Shown piece after piece: positions 54,101 to 62,365 of a DNA stretch of 64,000 bases. The stretch covers positions 1 through 64,000 of the forward strand of contig NZ_JADEYQ010000001.1 in assembly GCF_022627575.1 (NCBI RefSeq). The letters are read 5' to 3'. The notes below the pieces were generated by a model. That model ran no database searches and was not told where the DNA came from. It saw only the letters and a list, made by a program, of their open reading frames with translations. This DNA comes from Sphingobacterium rhinopitheci (GTDB lineage: Bacteria; Bacteroidota; Bacteroidia; Sphingobacteriales; Sphingobacteriaceae). Position 1 is the first letter of the stretch, and each line of letters begins with the position of its first letter. Position numbers and translations under genes: made by a program.

Positions 54101-54559
54101 CTAATGGTTAAACTTCTTATCTAAAACTGCTCTCCGATAATCAAAAATATGTACCAATTTATTCTTGATCATTAGTTTATGTGCTAAATCCCCTATAACA
54201 CCAAAGGGCAACTCATAATCTATGGTATCTTTCATTAAAACACCATGCTCATTGGGAATAAATTCGTGTAAATGATTCCAAAATTTATAAGGCCCTTTCG
54301 CCTGAAAATCTGTAAAACTAACTTGAAAATCCACTTTACGGATTATAGTTTTCCACTTTAGGGGGATTTTAAACAATGGAGACACAATATAATCGATTAC
54401 CATACCATCATAAATAGTGACGTTATCGTAATCCGAAATCACTGTAAATCCCATATCCTTAGGCGTGATGGTAGATAGATTTTTTGGTGATGAAAAAAAA
54501 TCCCAAGCCGTCTCAATAGAGCAATTCAATTGTTGCTCTCTATACAATTGGTACTTCAT
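54101..54559 (-). CDS. SRPBCC-fold protein in the carotenoid operon
   Basis: A 152-residue single-domain START/SRPBCC protein: YQLYREQQLNCSIETAWDFFSSPKNLSTITPKDMGFTV at the start and a later helix DLAHKLMIKNKLVHIFDYRRAVLDKKF. The fold makes a hydrophobic pocket, and members in Bacteroidota crt operons are seen without a proved role. It may bind a carotenoid or precursor. It lies 3 nt after the secreted unknown and 11 nt before crtZ. Confidence 0.8.
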   Translation of the reverse strand: MKYQLYREQQLNCSIETAWDFFSSPKNLSTITPKDMGFTVISDYDNVTIYDGMVIDYIVSPLFKIPLKWKTIIRKVDFQVSFTDFQAKGPYKFWNHLHEFIPNEHGVLMKDTIDYELPFGVIGDLAHKLMIKNKLVHIFDYRRAVLDKKFNH

Positions 54560-54562
54560 TTA

Positions 54563-55015
54563 TCAATCCTTAATTAATGTTTCAATATTTTTCAATACGA
54601 TATTCGATGTAATATTCTTTTTATGGGCTTTCAAAAAATCAGTATCATTCTGTATCATACTTCGGTACCCCAAAATAGCAGGTATATTTTTTTGAATAGA
54701 CAACCTGATATACCGTAGCTCTACATTATTCTGATCTTCTCGTATTGCTTTTTCAATATTATCTTTCCCTTGGTTGAAGGTTTTCAGCTTTGTTATTGGA
54801 TTCATCACATGATTAGCCCACACAGCTTGATATGCTCCTAGATACCCCAAATATATAGGTTGATTTGTGCTACTTTGCAACTCTTGAATCATCGCCTTAC
54901 ACGTTTCTTTATCTTTTACAGCTGCGCTGTAATTCAATCTCACTTGCTCCAAACTAGTCTGTGCACCTAAATAATTTGAAAACAACAAGCATACTAAACA
55001 AATCGATATCCTCAT
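54563..55015 (-). CDS. Secreted helical protein of unknown function in the crt operon
   Basis: A 150-residue protein with a signal peptide (1-18, cleaved after YLGA). It is a paralogue of the protein at 18434-18934 (NQGKDNIEKAIREDQNNVELRYIRLSIQKNIPAILGYR near 80-120). No family is recognised. It overlaps crtB by 4 nt (ATGA-type), so its production is tied to phytoene synthase. It could help move or hold carotenoids in the envelope; this is inference only. Confidence 0.7.
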   Translation of the reverse strand: MRISICLVCLLFSNYLGAQTSLEQVRLNYSAAVKDKETCKAMIQELQSSTNQPIYLGYLGAYQAVWANHVMNPITKLKTFNQGKDNIEKAIREDQNNVELRYIRLSIQKNIPAILGYRSMIQNDTDFLKAHKKNITSNIVLKNIETLIKD

Positions 55016-55848
55016 AAAATGGCTACTTTATAACGAAGATAGCTTTTGAAAGCGACAATAGCTTTCTGAAAATTAGGAATACGTGTTCTACTTTGTAAAA
55101 TCTCTTGTGAAGATTTATTTTTTATTTTCTTAAACAAGGATATATAATACTTATAAGCTAAATACACCCCAAACTTGGAAGAATTGGGCAATTTTTTTAT
55201 ACCTATTAAAGCTTCCTGAAATTCCTTTAATATTTCATCTTCTATTTGGTATTTAATATTATTATCAAATACTAACAAATCTACATTAGGGAAATAAGTA
55301 CGTCCAAGCAATTGGTAATCATCTTTCAAATCGCGCAAGAAGTTAATTTTCTGAAATGCAGAACCTAATTTCATAGCGTATGGTTTCAATTCTTCATATT
55401 GAATCTTGTCACCTTCTGTAAATACTTGCAAACACATCAATCCTACTACTTCAGCCGACCCATGTATATATTCATCATACAATTCAGAATTATAATCTAT
55501 CTTACGCAGATCCATTTCCATACTATGTAAAAACTGATCTATTAACGTTCTATCGATATTATATTTGTTCACAGTATCTTGAAAAGAATGAAGAATCGGG
55601 TTTAAAGAGATCTTTTCTTCCAAAGCTTTATCCGTTTCCATTTTAAATCTAGTAAGCAAGCTTTCTTTATCATAGCCATGAAAACTATCTACAATTTCAT
55701 CTGCTAAACGTACATAACCATAAATAGCATAAATACCTTGTCTTATGGAGGCATTTAAGGCCAAAATACCAAGAGAAAAACTTGTACTATACTTCACTGT
55801 TGTTTTCTTGCTTATGTCATAAGCCAATTCATCGAACAATTTTTTCAT
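55012..55848 (-). CDS. crtB: Phytoene synthase
   Basis: A 278-residue squalene/phytoene synthase that joins two GGPP. First Asp-rich site YVRLADEIVDSFHGYDKE near 48; second SAFQKINFLRDLKDDYQLLGRTYFPN near 165. It has no membrane segment. It lies 6 nt after crtI. GGPP synthase (crtE) is not in the window. Confidence 0.93.
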   Translation of the reverse strand: MKKLFDELAYDISKKTTVKYSTSFSLGILALNASIRQGIYAIYGYVRLADEIVDSFHGYDKESLLTRFKMETDKALEEKISLNPILHSFQDTVNKYNIDRTLIDQFLHSMEMDLRKIDYNSELYDEYIHGSAEVVGLMCLQVFTEGDKIQYEELKPYAMKLGSAFQKINFLRDLKDDYQLLGRTYFPNVDLLVFDNNIKYQIEDEILKEFQEALIGIKKLPNSSKFGVYLAYKYYISLFKKIKNKSSQEILQSRTRIPNFQKAIVAFKSYLRYKVAIL

Positions 55849-55853
55849 CGTTA

Positions 55854-57326
55854 CTACTTATTTAGTTTACTAACTTCATTTGCTACTATTTTTCCCGATA
55901 TGATAGACGGGGGAACACCAGGCCCAGGTACAGTAAGTTGTCCTGTATAAAATAAATTTTTAACCTTCTTATTTTTAATTTTAGGTTTTAATACCGCTGT
56001 TTGTCCCAATGTATTTGCTAATCCGTATGCGTTGCCGCCATAAGCATTGTAGTCCGTTACAAAATCAGACACACAATAGCTACGTTTATATTCCAATTTG
56101 TCATACAGATTCTTAGCACCGGTATGTTTTTCTAAACGATCCAACATATGTTTCAAATAAGATTCACGTGTAGATTCTCCATCGTCCAGAGCTGTAGCGA
56201 CGGGCATCAACAAAAATACATTCTCCCCATATTCGGGTGCGACATTAGAATCTGTTTTAGAAGGACAACAAGCATAAAACAATGGATCTTGAGGCCATTT
56301 CTTATCTTCATATATACAATCAATATGATTGTCCAGTTCATTCTCAAAGAAAAGTGTATGATGCTTTAGCCCATTAATTTTTTCTTTAAAGCCTAAATAA
56401 TAGATTAATGATGAAGGTGCAAAAGTTCTATTTTCCCAATAATTATCGTCGTAATTCTTGTATTTCTCTGGGAGCAAACTTTCTGAATGGTGGTAATCGG
56501 AAGAGGCGATGACATAATCAAAATCATACTTATCTCCATTGATTATCAAAGAAGCATGATCATCAGTAGAGATTTCTATTTTGTCTACATTATGACTAAA
56601 ATGAAATTTAACACCTTGCCTTTCGGCAACTTCTTTCATTGCTAATACCAATTGGTAAAACCCCCCTATAGGGTAATGGGTACCTAATACAAATCCGCCA
56701 TAGTTCATCAAACTATATAATGCAGGAATATTCTTTGGTGAAGCTCCTAAAAATATAACGGGAAACTCCATTAAAGATTTTATCTTTTGATTGGTGAAAT
56801 ATTTACCGACATATTTTCTAAAACTAGACAGTAAATCTAATTTTAAAGCACTTTTGGCAATTTTTGGAGATACAAATTCAAACCAATTATGACAGGGTTT
56901 GTTTACAAAATCTTGCATACCTACCTCATATTTATATTTGGCAGACTCCATAAATTTATCCAATTGGCTTCCTGCACCAGGTTCCAAGTCTTCAATTACA
57001 CTTTTTAGGTCATCGTACTTTTCGGGCACAGCAACTACAGCGTCTGAAAAGATCATTTCAAACTGTGGATTTAAAGAAATAAGATCATAAAATTCAGCTG
57101 AGGAATAGCCAAAGTCCTTAAAAAAACCTTCGATAATATCTGGCATCCAATACCAACTTGGGCCCATATCAAATACATAGCCGTTATCGGTTTTAAACTG
57201 CCTCGCTCTACCACCAGGTTGATTATGCTTCTCAAACACATGTACTTCATGACCGTCTTTAGCTAAATATGCAGCAGCAGATAAACCTGAGAAACCTGAT
57301 CCTATAACAGCAATTTTTCTTTTCAT
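55854..57326 (-). CDS. crtI: Phytoene desaturase
   Basis: A 490-residue FAD enzyme desaturating phytoene to lycopene. The dinucleotide motif AVIGSGFSGLSAAAYLAKDGHEVHVFEKHNQPGGRAR opens the protein; MGPSWYWMP near 56 and the C-terminal LFYTGQLTVPGPGVPPSIISGKIVANE near 455 are family marks. It is followed 6 nt later by crtB and preceded by the HIUase-like gene (14 nt). Confidence 0.95.
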   Translation of the reverse strand: MKRKIAVIGSGFSGLSAAAYLAKDGHEVHVFEKHNQPGGRARQFKTDNGYVFDMGPSWYWMPDIIEGFFKDFGYSSAEFYDLISLNPQFEMIFSDAVVAVPEKYDDLKSVIEDLEPGAGSQLDKFMESAKYKYEVGMQDFVNKPCHNWFEFVSPKIAKSALKLDLLSSFRKYVGKYFTNQKIKSLMEFPVIFLGASPKNIPALYSLMNYGGFVLGTHYPIGGFYQLVLAMKEVAERQGVKFHFSHNVDKIEISTDDHASLIINGDKYDFDYVIASSDYHHSESLLPEKYKNYDDNYWENRTFAPSSLIYYLGFKEKINGLKHHTLFFENELDNHIDCIYEDKKWPQDPLFYACCPSKTDSNVAPEYGENVFLLMPVATALDDGESTRESYLKHMLDRLEKHTGAKNLYDKLEYKRSYCVSDFVTDYNAYGGNAYGLANTLGQTAVLKPKIKNKKVKNLFYTGQLTVPGPGVPPSIISGKIVANEVSKLNK

Positions 57327-57339
57327 TAAAATTTATATA

Positions 57340-57750
57340 TTAATTCCCTTTGTATGTAGAATAACCATATGGACTAATTGTAATAGGCACGTGATAATGT
57401 GCTTCATCTTTTATCGCAAATACTACTTCAATAAAAGGGTAAAAAGTATCAATATGGCTATTATCAAAATATGGTTTAGTCTCAAAAGTTAGTTTATAAA
57501 CTCCGTTATTATTTTTATTATTTTCATAAGGCAGAAAATCCGTAACACGACCATTGTTATCAGTCTTTAAGGTACGAATAGTTTCCCATTTATTGTCTTT
57601 ATTTAATTTCTCCAATTTAATAAAAACATCTGGTGCAGGCTTCCCTGTCGAGATATCCAGAATATGACTAGATAACTGAAAGTCTTTGGCCTGTCCAAAG
57701 GCAAAGCCCATAGACAGCATTAAGGCAATAACAAATACTAATTTTTTCAT
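57340..57750 (-). CDS. Secreted HIUase/transthyretin-like protein
   Basis: A 136-residue protein with a cleaved signal peptide (1-19) then a transthyretin-like beta domain: LSSHILDISTGKPAPDVFIKLEKL near 26 (catalytic His), NNGRVTDFL near 66 (Arg) and HYHVPITISPYGYSTYKGN at the end (His). The hallmark YRGS terminus of 5-hydroxyisourate hydrolase is YKGN here, so activity is uncertain. It is the second gene of the carotenoid operon, far from any urate genes. Confidence 0.82.
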   Translation of the reverse strand: MKKLVFVIALMLSMGFAFGQAKDFQLSSHILDISTGKPAPDVFIKLEKLNKDNKWETIRTLKTDNNGRVTDFLPYENNKNNNGVYKLTFETKPYFDNSHIDTFYPFIEVVFAIKDEAHYHVPITISPYGYSTYKGN

Positions 57751-57754
57751 AACT

Positions 57755-58417
57755 TTATTTTTTATTTAATTTAATAGCCGTAGCTTTCTCTAACAACTCT
57801 TCAACACCTATATTTTTTTCATATATATCCATGTGAAAATCATGTAACTTATTTAATAGCGTTATAAGCTCAATTTTTTCACTATCCGAAAGATTTCCCG
57901 TCACGATACTGGTGGCATCTCTAATTTTTTGCATCTGACTATCCAAAACTTCTGACCCTAATGGTGTTATAGCAATAATTTTACTCCTTTTATCAGTAGA
58001 AGAACTTTCCTGTTTAACCCAGCCTTTAGACATCAATCTATTAATAATCAATATACCTACAGATTTTTCTTGTATATTCTTCCTTATAAGTTCCATTTTT
58101 GTCATTTTGCCAAAAGCTCTAAGGTTAATTAAATAGATAAAATCTTCTTGTGTAGAAAATTCCGAGTCACAAATAGCTGCCTTAGCATAATTCTTAGCAA
58201 ACTTATTCATATGAACTAGCAATGTACTAATAACGCTATCAGCCGTACGACCACTATCTTTGCCTTGCCAATCGGGGGCAATATCTAATTCAACAGAGTT
58301 TGAATAATTAGCTGCAATCCACTTCTTAAAACCCTCTAAATCATTAGTATATAAATCATTAAAACGCCCAAACTCCTCCACTAAACCAACAATATTTTTT
58401 ATTAGATTATAATTCAT
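57755..58417 (-). CDS. MarR family transcriptional regulator
   Basis: A 220-residue protein. A variable N-terminal part (1-75) precedes a winged helix: FIYLINLRAFGKMTKMELIRKNIQEKSVGILIINRLMSKGWVKQESSSTDKRSKIIAITPLGSEVLD near 92-160, then the dimer helices. It is the first gene of the ten-gene carotenoid operon, with palindromes in the intergenic region. MarR-type CrtR of Corynebacterium glutamicum represses crt genes and responds to GGPP, so a similar role is likely. Confidence 0.9.
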   Translation of the reverse strand: MNYNLIKNIVGLVEEFGRFNDLYTNDLEGFKKWIAANYSNSVELDIAPDWQGKDSGRTADSVISTLLVHMNKFAKNYAKAAICDSEFSTQEDFIYLINLRAFGKMTKMELIRKNIQEKSVGILIINRLMSKGWVKQESSSTDKRSKIIAITPLGSEVLDSQMQKIRDATSIVTGNLSDSEKIELITLLNKLHDFHMDIYEKNIGVEELLEKATAIKLNKK

Positions 58418-58423
58418 AAAAAC

Positions 58424-58449
58424 AAATTAGTTTATAAATATACTAATTT
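58424..58449. promoter_or_regulatory. Candidate MarR operator 1
   Basis: Inverted repeat AAATTAGT-N10-ACTAATTT just upstream of marR, in the divergent crt/MFS region. Confidence 0.5.
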
Positions 58450-58458
58450 TATTGATAA

Positions 58459-58476
58459 AAGTATAAATTTATACTT
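58459..58476. promoter_or_regulatory. Candidate MarR operator 2
   Basis: Perfect 18-bp palindrome AAGTATAAATTTATACTT. Its length and symmetry suit a MarR dimer. It lies 41 nt upstream of marR and about 73 nt from the -7 box of the MFS gene. Confidence 0.55.
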
Positions 58477-58548
58477 AAATATCCTTATTATTTAATTTCC
58501 ATTTTTAATTAAGACCTCTATAAAATAGAATATTAGTACATAAAATCT

Positions 58549-58556
58549 TACCTTTG
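58549..58556 (+). promoter_or_regulatory. -7 box of the MFS gene
   Basis: TACCTTTG exactly matches TAnnTTTG and lies 28 nt before the ATG. The -33 region is weak. Confidence 0.6.
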
Positions 58557-58584
58557 CAGCGTACTAAAAATAATTCAAAATAGA

Positions 58585-59742
58585 ATGAATAAAGGATTAA
58601 TTGCGTTAGCCTTTGGCGGTCTAGCTATAGGAATGACGGAATTCACCATGATGGGAATCCTCCCTGATATTGCAAAAAACATACATATAGATATTCCAAC
58701 AGCAAGTAATTTAATAGGTCTCTATGCTTTAGGAGTAGTTGTAGGTGCACCTACACTTGTAGTAGCTACCTCCAAATACCCTGCCAAACAAGTCTTATTA
58801 TTCTTGATGTTCTTATTCTTTGTGTTTAATGCCCTATTTACATTGGCACCAAATACATGGAGTCTTTTTGTAGCACGATTTACTTCAGGACTACCACATG
58901 GTGCTTTCTTTGGTATCGGATCAGTTGTAGCTGCAAAGCTTGCTAAACCAGGAAAGGAGGCACAATCGATCTCCATTATGTTTACAGGGATGACTATAGC
59001 TAATCTAATAGGAGTTCCATTAGGTACATACATAGGTCACGTATTTGACTGGCGTATCACTTATGGCTTTATCAGTTTATTAGGCTTGGTCACTTGTGTT
59101 GCGATCTATTTTTGGATGCCTGATATACCTGCTGACAAAGAAAATAAAATAACACAACAAATAAAATATTTCAAACGTTGGGATGCTTGGTTGATGGTTG
59201 CAATCATTGCGATCGGTACAGGCGGATTATTTGCTTGGATAAGTTATATTTCCAAATTAGTAACTACTGTTTCCGGCTTACCAGAAGCTAATGTTTCTAT
59301 CATTATGGTATTGATCGGTGGCGGTATGGTCGTTGGTAATTTCCTCGGCGGAAAATTGGCAGACACCATTTCACCAAGTAAAGCAACCATATGCTCTTTT
59401 TCAGCCATGGCAATATGCCTACTGATATTATTTTTCACCGCACATATTACAGCTTTAGCCTACCCAATGGCATTTATTACAGGGATGATAGCATTTACAA
59501 TAGGTCCACCATTGCAAATGATGCTTATAAATAACGCCAAAGGAGCCGAGACATTTGCCGCAGCAGCGGGACAAGCTTCCTTCAACATCGGTAATTCTAT
59601 AGGTGCTTATTTTGGCGCTGTCCCAATCGCTATGGGCTTTGCCTACAACTACCCTTCCTTGATAGGTGTAGGTATGGCTTCTATAGGTGCATTTCTAGCT
59701 TTTATTTTCCTACTGAAAGTAGAAAAACAAAAGCCAGAGTAA
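58585..59742 (+). CDS. MFS efflux transporter (AraJ/DHA1-like)
   Basis: A 385-residue inner-membrane protein with 12 helices. The start LIALAFGGLAIGMTEFTMMGILPDIAKN and the motif-A-like segment after helix 2 (GAPTLVVATSKYPAKQVLLF) place it in the AraJ/sugar-efflux type DHA1 group. The substrate could be a sugar, drug or metabolite. It is divergent from the MarR-led carotenoid operon and may share its regulator. Confidence 0.9.
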   Translation: MNKGLIALAFGGLAIGMTEFTMMGILPDIAKNIHIDIPTASNLIGLYALGVVVGAPTLVVATSKYPAKQVLLFLMFLFFVFNALFTLAPNTWSLFVARFTSGLPHGAFFGIGSVVAAKLAKPGKEAQSISIMFTGMTIANLIGVPLGTYIGHVFDWRITYGFISLLGLVTCVAIYFWMPDIPADKENKITQQIKYFKRWDAWLMVAIIAIGTGGLFAWISYISKLVTTVSGLPEANVSIIMVLIGGGMVVGNFLGGKLADTISPSKATICSFSAMAICLLILFFTAHITALAYPMAFITGMIAFTIGPPLQMMLINNAKGAETFAAAAGQASFNIGNSIGAYFGAVPIAMGFAYNYPSLIGVGMASIGAFLAFIFLLKVEKQKPE

Positions 59743-59763
59743 AACGTAAAATTTAAGTGATTA

Positions 59764-60483
59764 CTATAACGATTGGAAAAGCTCTAGGTATTTATCTATA
59801 GCTTTTCTTTTTTTGGTATCTAAATGAAAGTTTAGACTTTGAGTAAGGTAATACTTATAATCAAAATTAGCAATCGGCGGTAATGCTGAGATTACATCCG
59901 CAGGATGAGAAATACCATCTGCTAAAGCCTTATTAAAAGTAGCAATAAACCCCTCAGGAAGCACTTTATTCGAAGCCCATACAGCATAGGCAAAAGGAAG
60001 GCCTGTATATTCCATCCAGTAGTGTCCTAAGTCGTAAACATAGTTTACAGTGTCTTTTTTACCAAATGTACGATCTCCGATCAATACATAAGCATCTGCA
60101 TCCCCTTCGGTAATAATCTCGACCTCTATCTTCCAGAAGTATTTAAGAAGAATACGTGCTAAGCCATTTGAGGTACGCGATTCCTTATCTAATCGCAATG
60201 TTTTTATATCTTCAATAGGTTTATCGGCAAATATAAAAACAGAATCCACCGCACCTACTGAACCGATACAATAATCAGTAATAATACGGTAATTAGGAAT
60301 ATCTATTAGTGCGGCAATGGGAATAATACCTAAATCAACTTCATCTTGTATCACTTTTCTTGCACACTCCGCCGGAAAATCTACCGTTAGATCAATCTCA
60401 TCTATTATAGGCGAAGATTTAATACCTTGTAAAAATGGCAATGTGTTAGTATAACTCACTGCCGATATTTTTATTTTTTGCAT
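59764..60483 (-). CDS. mqnA: MqnA chorismate dehydratase
   Basis: A 239-residue periplasmic-binding-fold enzyme that forms 3-[(1-carboxyvinyl)oxy]benzoate from chorismate, the entry step of the futalosine menaquinone pathway. It begins KISAVSYTNTLPFLQGI and has DLGIIPIAAL near 51 and YDLGHYWMEYTGLPFAYAVW near 145. Its ATG overlaps the phosphatase stop by one base (TAATG). Confidence 0.92.
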   Translation of the reverse strand: MQKIKISAVSYTNTLPFLQGIKSSPIIDEIDLTVDFPAECARKVIQDEVDLGIIPIAALIDIPNYRIITDYCIGSVGAVDSVFIFADKPIEDIKTLRLDKESRTSNGLARILLKYFWKIEVEIITEGDADAYVLIGDRTFGKKDTVNYVYDLGHYWMEYTGLPFAYAVWASNKVLPEGFIATFNKALADGISHPADVISALPPIANFDYKYYLTQSLNFHLDTKKRKAIDKYLELFQSL

Positions 60484-61103
60484 TATAAACCTTCTAAATG
60501 TTTTGTATTGTAATAATCAATAATCTTATACTTCCCATCTTCATATTCTAATACATAAAGAGAGGTATTAGTATGTGGGAAATCATCCATCAAGTTGACA
60601 GAAACATCTGTCAGATGGCACATCAAAATACGAAGGGCTCTACCATGCATACAAACTAAGACGGTATCTTCCTCTTCTTTTTGCAGCATATATTCAAAAG
60701 CTTCCTTTTGTCTTTGTACAACTTGATTAGGAGATTCACCCAATTCTATAGCTAAATCTAAATCATTGCTGCGCCAAGATTCTACCACCTTAGCAAAGCC
60801 CGACATTATCGTTTCATCTTGCTCCTTACCTTCATAAACACCCCAGCTGATCTCATCCAGACCAATAAGCTGCTCTGTAGGTATTCCCAGTTGAATAAAC
60901 TTATCTACCGTCTGATGCGTACGCAACAAGGTCGAAGTATACACTTTGTCAAATGGGATATCCTTATAGGCTTCGTAAAAAGCAGATGCTTGTTTTAGAC
61001 CATTTTCATTCAGTGGCGAATTAACACCTCTTCCTTGCACTATCCCACGCAGATTAAGATCCGTTTGTCCGTGTCTTATGATGTAAAAAGTCTTCTTTTT
61101 CAA
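60483..61103 (-). CDS. Histidine phosphatase family protein
   Basis: A 206-residue phosphoglycerate-mutase-type phosphatase: FYIIRHGQTDLNLRGIVQGRGVNSPLNENG at the start (catalytic RHG), SWGVYEGKEQDE near 83 and VCMHGRALRILMCHL near 150. It lies between mqnE and mqnA with a 1-nt overlap and a 9-nt gap. It may process a pathway intermediate or simply share the operon. Annotation as GpmB or CobC cannot be settled. Confidence 0.9.
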   Translation of the reverse strand: MKKKTFYIIRHGQTDLNLRGIVQGRGVNSPLNENGLKQASAFYEAYKDIPFDKVYTSTLLRTHQTVDKFIQLGIPTEQLIGLDEISWGVYEGKEQDETIMSGFAKVVESWRSNDLDLAIELGESPNQVVQRQKEAFEYMLQKEEEDTVLVCMHGRALRILMCHLTDVSVNLMDDFPHTNTSLYVLEYEDGKYKIIDYYNTKHLEGL

Positions 61104-61112
61104 TTTATATTT

Positions 61113-62306
61113 TTAATTTACTACTGGTAAAGCGTAATATTTCTTTTCTTTTTCCTCTTCAAAAACAACATCCTTATAATCCACGACAACATTGTACAGC
61201 GTATCACGCTCGATAGGATGTCTACCTACATTTTTGATTAACTCTACCAATTCTTTTGTACTCATAGCAGGTTTTTGCTCTTCAGCACCAGCCATTGAAT
61301 AGATCTTGGTGGTATCATCCAGCGTACCATCGATATCATCAACACCATAGGCCAAAGACATCTGCGCTGTATTTCTAGATATCATAGCCCAGTATGCTTT
61401 TATATGGTCAAAATTGTCCATATAGATACGTGCTATAGCATAATTACGCAGATCTTCAATAACTGAAACCTCCGGCACATCAGACATTTGATTTTCTTTA
61501 TTCCTGAATTTCAAGGGAATAAATGTTTGAAAACCACCGGTCTTATCTTGCAATGTACGCAAGCGTTCCATATGATCTACACGATGCCAAAATTCTTCGA
61601 TGTGACCATACAGCATGGTTGCATTGGTACGCATTCCCAATTTGTGTGCTTGTTCGTGAATATCTAACCATTGCTCAGCAGTACACTTGTCGTACGCTAT
61701 TTTTTCTCTTACTTCGGGATGAAATATCTCGGCACCGCCCCCAGGCATAGAATCTAATCCACATTCGTGCAAATATTTCATTCCTTCATAGTGGCTTAAC
61801 TTAGCTTTTTTGAAGATATAATAATATTCTACAGGGGTAAGACCTTTGATATGTAACTCGGGACGATGTGCTTTACATTGGCGAAAGAAATCTGCATAGA
61901 ATTCTAAATTTTGTTTGGGTACTACCCCACCCGTAATATGTACTTCGGTAACAGGTTCGCCATCATATTTCTTTACGACATCCATCATACCATCAACATC
62001 CATCTCCCATCCTTCTTCACGCTGTTTGATCATACGGGAATAAGAACAAAACTTACAATCATAGACACACACATTCGTAGGTTCAATATGAAAGTTTCTA
62101 TTGAAAAAAGTATGGTCGCCGTGCTTTTTCTCTCGTATATAATTAGCAAGAACACCTAAATAGTTCAGTTCTCCCTTATGATATAATAGAACACCATCAT
62201 CAAAAGAGATACGCTCCCCATCCACGACCTTCTGTGCAATAATTTTTAAATCAGTATCTAAGTTTTCATCATTTAATAGAAAACTTAGTTTTTTCGTAGC
62301 ATTCAT
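61113..62306 (-). CDS. mqnE: Aminofutalosine synthase MqnE (radical SAM)
   Basis: A 397-residue radical-SAM enzyme adding SAM-derived adenosyl to the MqnA product. The cluster motif C-x3-C-x2-C is in EPTNVCVYDCKFCSYSRM near 70; LDSMPGGGAEIFHPEVREKI near 190 and NATMLYGHIEEFWHRVDHMERLRTLQDKTGGFQTFIPL near 232 distinguish MqnE from MqnC. It is the first gene of the mqnE-phosphatase-mqnA unit. MqnB, MqnC and MqnD are not in the window. Confidence 0.93.
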   Translation of the reverse strand: MNATKKLSFLLNDENLDTDLKIIAQKVVDGERISFDDGVLLYHKGELNYLGVLANYIREKKHGDHTFFNRNFHIEPTNVCVYDCKFCSYSRMIKQREEGWEMDVDGMMDVVKKYDGEPVTEVHITGGVVPKQNLEFYADFFRQCKAHRPELHIKGLTPVEYYYIFKKAKLSHYEGMKYLHECGLDSMPGGGAEIFHPEVREKIAYDKCTAEQWLDIHEQAHKLGMRTNATMLYGHIEEFWHRVDHMERLRTLQDKTGGFQTFIPLKFRNKENQMSDVPEVSVIEDLRNYAIARIYMDNFDHIKAYWAMISRNTAQMSLAYGVDDIDGTLDDTTKIYSMAGAEEQKPAMSTKELVELIKNVGRHPIERDTLYNVVVDYKDVVFEEEKEKKYYALPVVN

Positions 62307-62324
62307 ACGTCTTTCCTTCTTTTA

Positions 62325-62356
62325 CAAATGTATCAAAAACTATAGCAAATAATCAA
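62325..62356 (-). promoter_or_regulatory. Promoter of the mqnE operon
   Basis: Minus-strand TTG-N21-TACATTTG, about 18 nt upstream of the mqnE ATG. Confidence 0.6.
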
Positions 62357-62365
62357 CCCTTGGGC

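Noticed and set aside
51059-58417. Complete carotenoid pathway including GGPP synthase
   Set aside because: No crtE-like prenyltransferase with DDxxD pairs is found in the window.
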